Made by a program: the position numbers and the translations under genes. The notes under the pieces were generated by a model. It worked only from the letters and a program-made list of their open reading frames with translations. It was not told the origin of the DNA and ran no database searches. From Lunularia cruciata (taxonomy: Eukaryota > Streptophyta > Marchantiopsida > Lunulariales > Lunulariaceae), in assembly GCA_948567375.1 (NCBI GenBank), contig OX419755.1, forward strand, positions 23,689,001 to 23,753,000: a stretch of DNA of 64,000 bases, read 5' to 3'. The first letter of the stretch is position 1. Each line of letters opens with the position of its first letter. Positions 33,359-45,757 of this stretch are shown piece by piece.

Positions 33359-35404
33359 CTCCTCTAGTCTAGCCGCTACTGCCTACCATAAACCATTGGT
33401 CGCTGAATGGATCCCATGCTCCTCAACCAAGTCAGTTCCACTACCAACCACCTCTACTCTAGTAGTAGGAACCGCATCATCCCTACTCTCACAAAGCATG
33501 GCATCCAACCAGAACATTGGGGCTGGGTCAACTCCCAATGTAAACATATCACTAGCCGAAAACAAAGGACACCGCATAATCAACTGAGCCGCCCCCAATA
33601 TCATACTAGACTCATTTTGTGTAGTAGTAGGTGGCTGACTAGCAGGTAGTCCATCACCACCTACCACACCTACACTGGGACGTCTAGGAACCATGGATGT
33701 TGTCCACAATGCCTCAGATAGCGTGAAAGACTGGGGAAGTCTGACCTATCTCTCAACCTCTCTTCTCTATGGGTCCAACTCCACTGATGCTCCTCTAGGC
33801 TCTGGAGCACGTACTGCACTCCTAGTCACTACTGTAGATGCATCTACTTGTGCTGCTCCGCACATGAAATCCAAAGCATCTCTGTCAGCATTATATGAGG
33901 TGGAAGCCTCAGCACCCAAATCTGATCTCCTTTGAGCAATAGCCATACTAGCCAATCTCTGCTCCAACTGCTCAATTTGAGTAGCCATAGCTATATCAGA
34001 AGTAAGGGTAGGTATTGCACCCCTACTAGGTGTAGATCCTCTACCACCATCTCTACCACCTCATCCTCCATGAATTGGAGCTCCTCTACTACCTGCCATA
34101 GCAGTCCTACCACTCCGTAACTCCGGGTGTAGGCCAAAACACCGATCACTAGTGTGACCAAATCTATGGCAATGCTCACACTACCTCTGTGTTGGCTGTG
34201 ATGCACCAGAGGTATCAGGTCCGCTGCCCTGAGTAAACTCTCTCCTATGGTGAGGTCCACCACAAGTCCAAAAAGCAACACCACCACTTGCTGGCTGCTG
34301 CTGACCCAAAAATGAAGGTAAGGGTCTAACTCCACTAGGCCCTCCACTCGCTCCATAGGATCTGGGCTGTCCACCTTGTCCTTGAAAACTAATTGGGCGT
34401 GGTGCACTTTGCTGCACTCTAGAAGAAGTCACAGCCGTGGATGAGGTCTCCCTACCAAATCCAAATGTCACCACCCTCTCCTCCACCATGTTGAGCTCAT
34501 TACGCTCAGCCAAACCAAAGACCATTGCCAAAGTAGGCAAAGTAGCATGCAACAACGTAGCATCATGAACTCTACGTAGTAACTCCCTGTCTAGTATCCC
34601 ATACCAAAATTGGACTGCTTGGGCCTCAATAACTCCCTGAGTGAAACTGATCAGCCACCTCATGCAAGTGTATGCCTCGCGTAGGCTCTCTCCAGCCTTT
34701 TGCTAGAACTCCTGCAAGCTCCTTAGCTTGTCAATCTGCACTCCTTGGTAGTTCTGCCTCAAACATAGGAAGAACTCCACCATGGGGTTAAACCTCGGTA
34801 CCACACCACCTCCTCTAGCGGTACCTCCACTTGTAGTAGCATTATCTCTAGCTAGCACACCTCCACTAGCTCCACCAACACTACTCAAGCTAGAACTCGT
34901 AGATATAGCCAATCTACTCTTGGCCATCGAGCCTGAAGTGATGGAGACATAGTGTGGACACCAATATTGTCTCCATAACTCAATCTCCTCCAAATGAGCT
35001 CTCTTGAACTCATGGTAGTCATCCATTGGCAGATCCTCCTGATGCTGAAACAACCCCTTCCATGCCATGAAGGGCGTAAACAAAGTCGGGTTCTGCATCT
35101 ACTGTAGATCACACCAACTATCAAACTCCTGGATGAAGTCATCCAACTCAATGGTACACACTGTACCAGAGTAACGCCTAGGGCCTTTGGAGGCTCCATA
35201 AATCTTGTCCATGTTCCACAACAACAATGCGGATACACCAAGTGCACTCTCAATTGAATCAGCTCTTATGTCAAACTCCAACTTAGAGTCAATCTCCTCT
35301 CTCATTGGGACCAAAGATACAGGTTGATACCGAGTGCCACTCCAAGTAAACCTACTGCGTAGTGCAGGGCTATCTCCTCTGGAATCCCCAAAGAACTCCG
35401 TCAT
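33359..35404 (-). pseudogene. gag: Copy A gag
   Basis: Starts MTEFFGDSRG at 35404. Capsid-like region with FIQEFDSWCDLQ, a TAG at 35099 shared with copy B, MAWKGLFQHQ, YHEFKRAHLEEIELW and QAVQFWYGILDREL. The zinc knuckle region is CGGPHHRREF, with two cysteines changed to Phe, and CEHCHRFGHTSDRC intact near 34140. A coiled-coil-like IEQLEQRLASMAIAQ lies near 33950. Several stops. Confidence 0.8.
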
Positions 35405-36735
35405 GACCAAGTAACCACAACAGCAAACCCAAACCACCAACTGCAACCGCAAGTGCCCCACCAAGTGCCAACACCACCACGTGCCAACATCACCAAGTGC
35501 CAATACCAACTAAGCACTACCCACTAATGTAACTCTAACCGAGATAACTACACTAGGAGAAAGGGCAACCTGTAACTTGCCATCATAACATGCACTCTCA
35601 TGGTCTGTAGGTCATCACTTCCTACCTCACCAAAGAGAAACAAAGGTAGTCTGGCTGGTCATCACTCCAGCCTCACTACCAAGAGCACACCAGAGCACCA
35701 ACGCTCAAAAGTCAAGGCACCTCACATAAACGTGGTGCACAAACAAGAAGTAGAGGATGGAGGGGGTCCAATCACAAGAAATCTAAATGAAAACCCTCCA
35801 TCTCATAACACAACACGGGACTGACTCTGCCACCATTTGGCATTTGACATGAGAGAAGTTTGTATTTAAATCTTAAGCTACCAGGATCACCAAGAATGGG
35901 ATCAAACTGCCTCTCTTAGCCAAAGCTACATGTGTATAGATAACATTGGCACAATCACTAGGACAACAAGTGAGGGTGGACCAGTTAGCTAGGGCACCAG
36001 TCTAGGAACAAGAGATCTAGGGGTCAAACCCTATTGCGCACAATCTAGCAGGAAAGGCAAATTTTGCCAACCAATGACCAAGATCTACTCTAAACTAGGT
36101 AGCCTCATGCCAACAAGCTGGCTTGCTAGCCCTTCTAGGCCTTCATAGCCCATAGCCCTATGCCTCAAAGCCTCACAACCAAATGAGGCCTTTCTTCTTG
36201 CCACTTCAAACCTCCTCCAAAATTGGCAAAAACTTCTCCAAACTTGCAAAAGTACTCCAAACTAACAAAACTCCTTCAAATCTGGCCAAAATCTGACGTA
36301 AAATCTAGCCAAAATCTAACATAAAATCTGACATAAACCCTAAAGTTGGTTGTCTACCAAATCCTCTGCTAACTTTCCACTCGAGCCAAATTGACAACAC
36401 GGGTTTCTCCAAATCAAAAATTCATGAGAATAGCTTCCCAACTCCACCTTCAATTTGACTCTTTGAGCCCAACTCACAACAAATTGGTCATGCCTTCACC
36501 TCTTGAGCTCAAAATCACAACCACTGCTCAAAATTTGCTCCTTCTGTGCTCAAAAATTGGCCAACGCTTCCGCACATCGTCTGCCTTATTGCCAAATTTG
36601 CATCAATTGAACAAGCTTCCGCACACTAGGGAAAAGCTGAACTTGAATTGAGCTACCAGTGATCCACCGAGCTTGGAGATATAACCAACACTCAAAGTTC
36701 ATGCACCTGATTTCCCACTGACTTCACTTCTCTAA
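35405..36735 (-). other. Copy A 5' leader
   Basis: 1.3 kb between LTR and gag, matching 54773-56110 of copy B. It includes short repeats of the kind GACATAAAATCTG/ACTCCAAACT. No coding signal. No primer binding site of the tRNA-Met type is seen next to the LTR. Confidence 0.75.
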
Positions 36736-37186
36736 TGTAATCAGATTGTTTACAACTCTCAACTCAACTCAACTCAACTCAGTACTTGATCTGTCACTCT
36801 ATAAACTGCCAACAATTGGGCACTGATTATAGTCAAGCCACACCCACTCCAACATAGAGAATCTAGGTGATGCTCGCCGGCATCTATCTACCATAGCCAG
36901 GAACTCGAAGGCTCAACATTAGAGAAGTGAGCTCTCTGGAGCTGCACTCAAAAGTATACCCCCTGAACTTGAGCTAGGTTTGAACCCTAACGGTCTTGCT
37001 GACGGCACACTTGACGGTGCAAATGGTGCAAAGTGACAGTGGGCCCCATCGTGAAGTCAGTACCCCAAACACAAAATCTGACCGTCAGAAAGTAGTCTTT
37101 GAGAAATTGCTGAAATGACTCTAACTACTATCATTGCAGCTCTAATGTTCAAGAAATCTAGATGTGACACTACAAATGGCGTGACA
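36736..37186 (-). repeat. Copy A 5' LTR, 451 bp
   Basis: On the minus strand TGTCACGCC (ending at 37186) to AATCTGATTACA (36736). Exactly as long as copy B's 5' LTR and starting at the same nucleotide. Contains five TTGAG units. Confidence 0.85.
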
Positions 37187-37189
37187 GAA

Positions 37190-37600
37190 TGAATAGTACC
37201 GATGCTTACCAAGGAGATGTACTATGTTGTATGAAATCCTTCTCCAACAACTCCATAAGTATTTTTTGCAACTTCTCCAATTCCTTTGGTGAGAGCAGAT
37301 ATGTTGATCTACTCACTAGAGTACTCCTTGACAATAACTCAATCTTGAAGGGCATACCATGATCAGAGGATGATCCTTACGGATCCATATACTCCAAATA
37401 CTCCTTCCCACTCTTTGAAGGTAATTGAATGCAAGGTATAGAATGCAAAACCCTTTCTACCATCTGCCATCATCAATCTACTTCCAATTATTGGCTTAAT
37501 AGGAATACTCAATTCCTTTGCTAATTGAATAGACATGCAATTCTTTGAACTTCCAAAATCAACCAAAATCTTCCAACCACGATTAAATCATACCTTGCAA
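37190..37600 (-). pseudogene. pol: E4-family protease and RT start
   Basis: 37566-37363 reads MVDFGSSKNCMSIQLAKELSIPIKPIIGSRL, the retropepsin core with DFGS active site. Below it, LSPKELEKLQKILMELLEKDFIQHSTSPW (37195-37300, broken) is the RT fingers start. The sequence then switches to the copy A LTR. Confidence 0.7.
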
Positions 37601-38850
37601 GTGAATCAAAATTGCATAGGTTGAGCCTTCAATCCCATTAGAACTAATCAAATTCCCAATAGGTGGCTCAAAATCCCCTATTGGGATTCCTTGTTTCTTG
37701 ATCATTTCATCCACAATCTCCATTTGGGTGATTTGTTGAGATCATCCATTCTTGAGTGGATATTCAACAATGCAATGTCCAATTTGGCGACAATAAAAGC
37801 AACCAACATTTTGTCATAATCTATCTTGATCTGCTATACCAAGTGGTCTCCATTGGATGGCATCAATCTCCATTGATGCCGGCTCCTCCACACGTGTGTA
37901 ATGTGCTAGTTGGTTTTGTGAAGATCAAAGTCAAGACCAAGTTGTTGCAACCAAGGAATCAAAGTGCTTTGCTAGCTGCATGGCTTCTTCCAAGTATTTT
38001 GGCTCTCACATAGTCACTTCTAATTTGGTTTGTGACTTCAAGCCCCTCACAAATTGATCTAGAGCTTCATCATCCATTATATCTGGAATTTGCATAATGG
38101 TGTTCTAGAATCATGTGATGTAGCTTCTTACAAAACCAACCTGCTTCGACTCTACCAACTTATATTGTGTAGCTTGTGGGGCATTGATTGCTTGGGATTG
38201 CCCAATTATTGCACCTTTGAATTCTTCCCATGTTAAGATAGTGCAACAAATTGCCTTTCAACTCGTTCCACTCAAAATTGCCACCATAGATTTGCTGCTC
38301 CGTCCAATTGGCTAGAAGCAAAGAGAATTTGTTTCTATTCATCTTGAAAATTTGTTGCCTCAAAATAACATTCACAATCAAATACAAAATTCTCCACTAG
38401 GCTTGGGAGATTCTTGCTATCAAATGCCTTGGGTTTTGGAAATCAGATTTGGTCTTCTCCTTCTCAAAATGGTGCTCTCTCTACGTGCTCTTGTCGCTGC
38501 TAGTCTTGTTCATCCAACAATCAAGTAAGATGCTCAATTTCTTATTGCATAGCAATGATAACCTTGGGCATTGCCACCATGGTTACTACTCTATCAAACT
38601 ACACTTTATTTATCAAATTTACTATTACATAGATGCAACACGTCCACCGTTCTCCATAAGTTACAATCGAAAGTATCAAGGGTTCTTCAAACAAGGTGAT
38701 TGCATTCTAAAAATTCTACCCAAAACATGAAGTGATGAACTGTGTGAAGTGATGCTTGGGTAGTATCCAAATACAAAAATGCCAGAAATAGATTTGGTGG
38801 TTCCATCCATCCCATTCCTACTCTAGATTCCATAGATTCCATCCATCCCA
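37601..38850 (-). pseudogene. gag: E4-family gag remnant
   Basis: Stop-rich minus-strand pieces including a CHxCG-type zinc-knuckle region near 37770-37800 and WNELKGNLLHYLNMGRI near 38225-38270. Matches gag regions of E4a and E4b. Confidence 0.55.
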
Positions 38851-38855
38851 TTCCT

Positions 38856-38867
38856 ACTCTTATACCA
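38856..38867 (-). other. E4-family primer binding site
   Basis: On the minus strand TGGTATAAGAGT follows the LTR by one base; it differs from TGGTATCAGAGC at two positions. Confidence 0.7.
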
Positions 38868-38868
38868 A

Positions 38869-39295
38869 TGTAAAAGATCCAAGACCAAGGAGAGAAATAG
38901 GAGAATGGAAGATCACATTGGGACACTTGATTGAAGGAAACTATGAATGCCTAGCATGAGGTTTGGCTCTGGTATTTATGGGGAGCATACAAGGCTCTTG
39001 GAAAGCTTCTCAAGAAGCTTCCTTGAGCAATTTTCTTGGAGTGTAAGCCAAGTTAACCAAGAAGCTTCTCAAGAAGCTTCCTTTTAGAAGATGCCTACTT
39101 GGCTTGCAAGCTAAGCTATTTGGAAGCTTCTAGAAGCTTCCTTCTAGAAGTTACATACTTGGAATGCAAGCTAAATTAGCCAAGAAGCTTCCCAAGAAGC
39201 TTTCTAGATACTTCTAGAATATTGTAGGCTAATTTGGCCTATTCACTACTTTATTAGCCCTAACAAAATTCATCACTAAACTCCATATTATTACA
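38869..39295 (-). repeat. E4-family 5' LTR
   Basis: 427 bp; minus-strand ends TGTAATAATATGGAG and GATCTTTTACA. Matches the solo LTR 12054-12453. Dense in GAAGCTTC/AAGCTTC motifs, which make many small palindromes. Confidence 0.88.
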
Positions 39296-42200
39296 ATACC
39301 ACAACAAAGGATGAAAATCCTTGAGGTTATCCTTTGTGCTCTAACGCTCAATAAGTCATTGGTGTATTGTAGAATTGAGTTAATCTAGAGCAAATTAAGT
39401 GATGTTTTTCTTATATATAGGAGATTAGAAATTGGGAGGAGAAGGAGCCAAGAGATCTCCGAGGAGATCTATGTGCATGGATGGAGAAGAATTGGAGGAA
39501 TGTTAGTGGGCTAAAAAATTATGCAAAATAGGGCAATGACTATTGACACCCAATACACTAGACAATGCATTGTGCTCTAATGCTCAATAAGTCATTGGTG
39601 TATTGTAGAATTGAGTTAATCTAACACTATATTGATGTATTGGAGAAGACACATGTTGCTTCTTTCAACAATCTAAGGACCAATAATGGATAAAGAGTGT
39701 GAAGTTACAAGGACCCTACCCAAAAAGAAATTGTTCAAGCCAAGAGAACAATCTATCTGAACAATAGCCAAGCCATTTTCTTGCAAATATATGTACCAAG
39801 GAGATCAATGAACTAGGCTCATATGTTTTATGTACAATCTAAGAGCTTACTCAAAGAGTTGGAAGAAGATGATGGAGTAACCTACCTTGCACCCTTTTCC
39901 ATCCATTTCTACATGGAGTTAAACCTTTTTACAAAGGCAAAGAGAAAGAAGTTCCCTAGCCACTAGCATCCAATCTGTCATACACGTCACAACATGAAAT
40001 TAAGGCACACATTTGGAAATATCTAATTGTAGTTGAGAAGTATTAGAAATAGGGAAATTCACAAAGGCTGATAAAGTGGGATATATAATAGTGAAGAAGA
40101 AGTCCACACCTACAACATTGCAATGAACAACAAAGGGGCCAAGAATGAACCCATAGGTAATTGATGTATCTTCCAAGGAGGAAGCATTGGACACAAAGAT
40201 AGAAGAAGAATAAGAACAAGAATAAGATGAAGAAAGATCTTCACATTGCAGGGATCAACATTGGGATCAGAAAGAAGAAAGCAATACAAAGATGCCCAAT
40301 CTTCTCCAAACTCAGAGCAAAACAAAGACCTAGAGAATGAAGCTGATGACCAAGGACAGACATTGCATCAACTTAAAGCTTCTCCTAGCCACAATCAAGA
40401 AGGTGATGTCTCCAAAGAAGAGTAGGTGGAGATCACAAGAGAAGACCCACTCAAGAAGCAAAATAAAACATAGTAATGGAGGAAAATTATAGTGCATGTT
40501 GAAGAGGGAGGAGAAATGGGCACAAGAAACCAAGGTATTAGTCATAAAGAGGGCCAATATTATGATCCACTCAATGAGAGTAGCTCTATAGCTGATAGAG
40601 CTTCTTCTACTACAATATCAAGAAGTTGGCCCTAATTGGTGGCTTACACCACCCTAATCCAAAGACTTCACAAGGTAATTTACACTTGGAAGGCAAAGGA
40701 AGATTAATAGAAGGAGGAATTAGAGAAGATTAGGAAATTATATAAGGAAGGAACAAGTAGGAACATTTGTACTTGATCAAAATTTGTGATTTTTGAGGGT
40801 TTTGAAGGAGCAAGGCAATACCTTAATGGATCAAGGATTAGCTATAGTGTTGGGAGTACAATGAGATTGAAAAGCAAATACTTTCAGCTATTGAAAAAAA
40901 CCTTTGGAGTTGTGCCTTATTGGCAAGTGTAGCACGCAACCTTTAGAGTAGAGTCTTTGGAGTGAAGTGGCCTTTGGAGTTGAGTGAGCAATCATCTTTA
41001 GGAGTTAGTTGGACTTAATTTGTAGTGAAAGTGTCTTTTAGTTTTCAATTGGCCATTTGTACCATTGGGAGTGACACTAAATTCTTTTGGGAATGGTTCT
41101 TGCCCAAGAGGTTAAACACTTATGGCAGTAAATGAATTGCAAGATAGTGATTCTTCTCTTCAATTCTAGTCATTTCTGCTCATTATCCTTGATGGAAGAA
41201 CATTAATTATTGTTACATCACTTTACAATTGATACCATTCATAGAAAAGGTAGATTATTTAAAGGGTATATGTGCATGCTTGGACAACAACTAGCCAAAT
41301 TTTCTTTGATAGATGAGAGTGCATTGAGATGTTTTCAAAATTAATCTTATCAAGTGATTATAAAGAAAGAATATTGTATTCTAAGTAATCTTGGACAATA
41401 TATCATTCTATCAATAACTCATTCTTAGTATTGTAAGTGAAATTCACATTTTATCAATATTGTGCTATTTTTATAAACCATGATTGCAAATCAAAAATGG
41501 CTAGAAATTACTAGAGTTATCTATAAGTAGAAGTAGATAGACCAAACCTGGTTTCATGAGTTTCTGAAATTGATTCCCAAAGAAGGAGACTTCCACATGT
41601 ATACATGTTGATTTTCTTGGCTAAAAGTACAAAATCAATGATTGTGTTATGAATGTTATATTTCCAAGTATAAAAATCAGATCTTTGTTTATTAAAAATA
41701 ATATTGAAATGAATTATTCATGATTCTTATGGAGTTCAAAATAAAAGAATTTGTTGCATAGTGAATATTAAGTACTTAAGGGATTATCCAAGGAATAATC
41801 AAATGGAAAAAATAGTAGTAAAAGATGGATACCTTTTATATCAAAGAAGATAAGATTATGAAAAAGCAGCCTTTATCAAAAGCATAACAATCTATAATAA
41901 AGATATTGTGCCATGCAACTCCTTCTCAAATCAAATATTATTTTAATTTTTGAATATAATATATGCAATTATTGTACCATGATGAGTTGAGTTGAGTTGA
42001 AAAGTTACAAATAAGATACAATCCTATTTAGACACAAAGACATAATTACAAAAGTAACATGGAGATTATTTACCAATTCTATACATAAAGAAATACCAAA
42101 AATTGGCCTTATATTTAGTTTGAATAGATATAAGTTCAATGATACAACCTAACTAATTCTATATCTTACTTATTACAATATGCTCGTCTTAAAATAATCA

Positions 42201-43034
42201 TATTGGTAGGATTTCTTGAGAAATGCAACATACTCACTTGTAAATACACATATATAATTTTTGTTTATTTTTAAAAAATATAAATAATAATATATTAATA
42301 AAAAGAAAGAATATGGACAAATATATAGAGAGATATGAAATTTCTTTACTCTATTTTCCAGGTCCTCAATAGATTGTTTAACTTTTGGATTTCTTTACCT
42401 CTTTAAATTTAATTAAGGATATACATAAGTTTTATCTTTTTTAATATTCAAGGCTAATTTTTATACTATTATATAAGATGCAGCTTATAAGATGATATTA
42501 TATAGAGTTAATGCTTGGAGGTTGTATCTTCATGCAATCTTGATAACATTTGATAATATCACTTTTTATCCTTTGTAATATTATATACTTGCACACTCAG
42601 AATATTTGGGAATGATTTTTGCATTGATGTGTATGATTATTTGAATTATCAATTACACATCAATTTTATGAATAAATAATTAATAAGTGATCAATTTAGA
42701 GAGCTATTTTTCATGGAGTGATTAAAATTTATATGTAATTTTATTAAAAAAATTATTGAGTTAATTATAAATAATAATGGATAAAATTTTTTTAGATAAT
42801 TATCACTACAGTTTTAAGATTATGGACTTTATGTTCTAGAGAAGAAAATTCAATTTCCATACCTTTTATTAATAAATCAAACTTGTACCAATTTTAACAT
42901 ATGATATGATTTTTGAATTTAAAATTTTAATAATGTATTGATATTGGAAGACTTTAATTTAGGGCTTTAAGAAGAACAATACATCACTACATGGAGTGGT
43001 CTCATGTCTTCTCAATGAAGAACTAGACATATAT
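39296..43034. other. Unclassified AT-rich sequence
   Basis: No recognisable gene. A direct repeat of 52 bp occurs at 39335-39386 and 39571-39622. About 39640-41250 is less AT-rich and may be old transposon sequence; 41250-43034 is AT-rich filler with homopolymer runs and a short TTGAG run near 41985. Confidence 0.45.
39335..39622 (+). repeat. Dispersed 52-bp direct repeat
   Basis: TGTGCTCTAACGCTCAATAA... at 39335-39386 recurs at 39571-39622 with about one change, 236 bp apart. Confidence 0.85.
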
Positions 43035-43310
43035 GTTCTTCTCTTTTTACTACTCGTGCGCCAAATTGAGTTATCACACTCATCAAAAAAGTTTTTTCAA
43101 ATTTGAACAACTTCATTCAAGAACTATTATCTTTCATTTAGCATAAAATATTGACATATGTCATCAATAACGAAGAATATTTAATAACATATGTCAATAC
43201 TCTATGCTAAATGAAGGATAATAGTTCTTGAATAAAGTTGTTCAAATTTTAACATCTTTTTTTGATGAGTGTGATAACCCAATATTGACACACTAATAGT
43301 AAAAATGGAA
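43035..43310. repeat. Large fold-back, possible MITE or hairpin precursor
   Basis: Arms of about 100 bp with good pairing (43061-43161 and 43187-43287) around a loop of about 25 nt, extending with weaker pairing to about 43035 and 43310. Arm starts pair GTTATCACACTCATCAAAAA with its complement. AT-rich. No coding capacity. I could not fix a target duplication. Confidence 0.85.
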
Positions 43311-43784
43311 GGAAAAAAGACTAAAATTGAAGAAATACCCTCCCAAGAAGATACAACTTCAAAAGAGTCCTTGCATCAATAGATTGACATGCTTTTTGTT
43401 TTTGTGGTACTTCCAATGCTCCAGGTTAACCTTAACCCTTCAATACATTGCTTCTTTGTAACCCCAAGGATCAAACACCCTAAAAATGTGCAAATGTCAC
43501 CCTACACTCTATCACCATATTCCTACTCCAAGGTTCCTCACCATTACTCAATGTAGTCATTCAATCAATTACTTAGTGTTAAGACATTCAATGATAGATA
43601 GTTGGGTGGTCTCTTTGCTTATTCTTTTATTACTACAAAGTGAACTTGATTTACATTGGGTTTAAACCTTCAATACTTTCTTTTGCTCAACCCCAAAGGG
43701 ATATAATGGTTGAATTCTCTTGTAGATCTTGTGTTTGCATCTATATTGTACATGGCTAATCTTAATTTCATACCTTATTTTATC

Positions 43785-43880
43785 CAAGTCCATGAGTTGA
43801 TCCTTCCTAGACTTTTATGCATCACATCTTTGTGCTTGCTTCAATTTCCTATGAATGCTTTGAAAAGTAGGAAGATATGT
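43785..43880 (-). pseudogene. Short E1-family integrase fragment
   Basis: CATGAGTTGATCCTTCC onwards matches E1 5055-5135 (integrase C-terminal part, E...KSRKDQLMEL region) for about 95 bp and stops abruptly on both sides. Confidence 0.75.
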
Positions 43881-45102
43881 CTTCAAAAGGCAGGGCCAAA
43901 GATATTGAAAGTGAAGGAGATAGGAAAGAAAGAACTTACTCACACTTGTAGGATCATCTTTGAAAAAGGAGGATGATGAGCAATATGAAGACACATAATG
44001 TGCACAATAGAAGGAGAAACAAGCAAAGAAGAGCTTTATTAGCCCCAACCAAGTGAGGAAGAAGACCTTTGGGATAAAAGTATAGTCCACACCAAGGGCA
44101 CATTTGATAGAGAAGTAAGACCTTGGAGTACAAAGAGCAAGGTCCAAGGAAGAAGGAGTACCCAAAGGCAAAGATATAGCACTTGAGGCCAAAGAATAAC
44201 ACCAAGCCAAAGGTAAAATCAAGGCCAAAGGAGATAAGGAGAACAAGACAAAGAGCAAAAGCAACCCAAAGGACATGAAGAAGGTAAGATTGACATCAAA
44301 GGCAAAGGAGAAAAGCCTTCATATACAATATAGTAGTGGTGAGTGTTCACTTCTTCCCAACTCCAAAAATACCCAACCCCAATAACAAAGGGATCAAATT
44401 TTGTTATTCATTTGGTGGGATTGGTCTTGGAGTTGATGAAGTAGTTTTTGCCAATTTTTTCAAGATTCCTATCCAAACATCATCAACTATGCTTCACTTG
44501 TATGAAGATTTCACAAGAATTCCTGCTTGATAAGGGTAGATCAAGCTAAGGTAAAGGAGGAGATAGAGGGCTTGCAATTTATACATATAGGAAGCAAAGA
44601 AGTTGATTGAGTTAGTACATGAGAATTTAGAGGCAAAGGGACAAAATGCTATACTTCTTGTAGAATGGATTGAGCATGAGGAGGAAAGTAGGAAGTTGCA
44701 TAGAGAATTGAGAGCCCTTTGGCTCAAACCAAAGGTAAGCAACTAAATGTAAGGGACAAGGAAGTGCACTATATCCCAATGTAGTTAGAGAAAGCCACGA
44801 TTTGCTTGGTAATTGTATATGTATAGCTTAGCAAGTACCATAGAAAATTGGTTGTCCAGCTTGAAGTGATTGCTATAGAGCATAAGAAGTAGAAGGAAGA
44901 GAAGGAAATGGATTACCTCTAGATGGAGGAAGAATTGATGGCCAAAGCTCAAGTGGTCTACATCAGCTTAGAAGAAGAAAAGAAAAAGATATTCCAGTGG
45001 ATGGAGGAGAAAAAAGACCATTTGGTGGGCCCTACAAAGAAGTCCATACAAGTAAGGCCACACCACACAAAATTCCATGAGCTAAATCTCCATATTCAAA
45101 CT
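43881..45102. other. Unclassified sequence left of E5
   Basis: AAG-rich, Lys/Glu-rich short readings (for example 44923-45168) but nothing recognisable. Probably decayed transposon. Confidence 0.4.
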
Positions 45103-45757
45103 TGTAACACATCCATTGGTACATGTATGCTCTATGGGGATATTAAGTTTGGTATTACAAGTAGTTGAGAGCTATTATCTATATAGAGTTTAGCAAAGCT
45201 TCTACATTAGCCATGATTAGCTAAAGTCAGTCAAAGCCAAGATGGAGGTGACTCTACCTTGGGGAAAATAGAAAAGTGAGCATCACTATTCAACATTGTA
45301 TTATTCTTGGGTGTTTAGCTTTGAGGAAAGAAATGAAAATCTTATGCACACAAGTGTTTTGGTTGCAGATTTTTCTATAGTCCAAGGATAATCCATGTGA
45401 ATGAATCTTTGACTTAGTTGTTTGTTCAAGATAAGACCATCTACTCATAGGATTATTCTCATAAGTATGGATATTTCTTTTGACTTTTGACTTTATATGA
45501 CTTTTAGCCTATTAACTTGAGTTACTCCTATAATTAGTAATTTTGGTGTGTAAATTTTTCACAAATATATAAGCTAGGTACTCATTATTTGTTCATTTAT
45601 AACTCTTTGAGTTTTTTAGTGAGAAATATCTTGAGTCTTGGAGATGCCTTGGAGTTCTTGAGGAGTATGATCGAGTTGGGGTTTGTTGCCTTCTTAGTCC
45701 ATTGTGCACTATATTAATAGCTATCAAAGGTTCATCTTGAGTGAGACAAGCTGCTCA
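45103..45757 (+). repeat. E5 5' LTR
   Basis: 655 bp; TGTAACACATCC to GCTGCTCA. Clearly related to E1's LTR but much more diverged than E1's two LTRs from each other. Confidence 0.82.

Larger units (their letters stand above)
30519..37186 (-). mobile_element. Copy A: methyltransferase-bearing gypsy element, truncated in RT
   Basis: Minus strand, 5' LTR at 36736-37186, then leader, gag, protease, cytosine methyltransferase, and RT broken off at 30519. Integrase and PHD parts are absent. It matches copy B along its whole length, with more differences than between B and C. Its left end abuts E6's LTR and its right end abuts E4 sequence. Confidence 0.88.
37187..39295 (-). mobile_element. E4-family element, 5' part, minus strand
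   Basis: LTR 38869-39295, decayed tRNA-Met site, gag, protease and the first part of RT, then it meets copy A at 37187 within RT. Same family as E4a and E4b. Confidence 0.78.

Noticed and set aside
40000-40560. Hydrophobic minus-strand readings that look like membrane proteins
   Set aside because: Short, low complexity, no shared domain, and in sequence that appears to be old repeat.
43815-44276. 153-codon minus-strand reading with many Leu/Phe
   Set aside because: It begins in an E1-family integrase fragment and runs into AAG-rich sequence whose complement gives Leu/Phe/Ser by composition.
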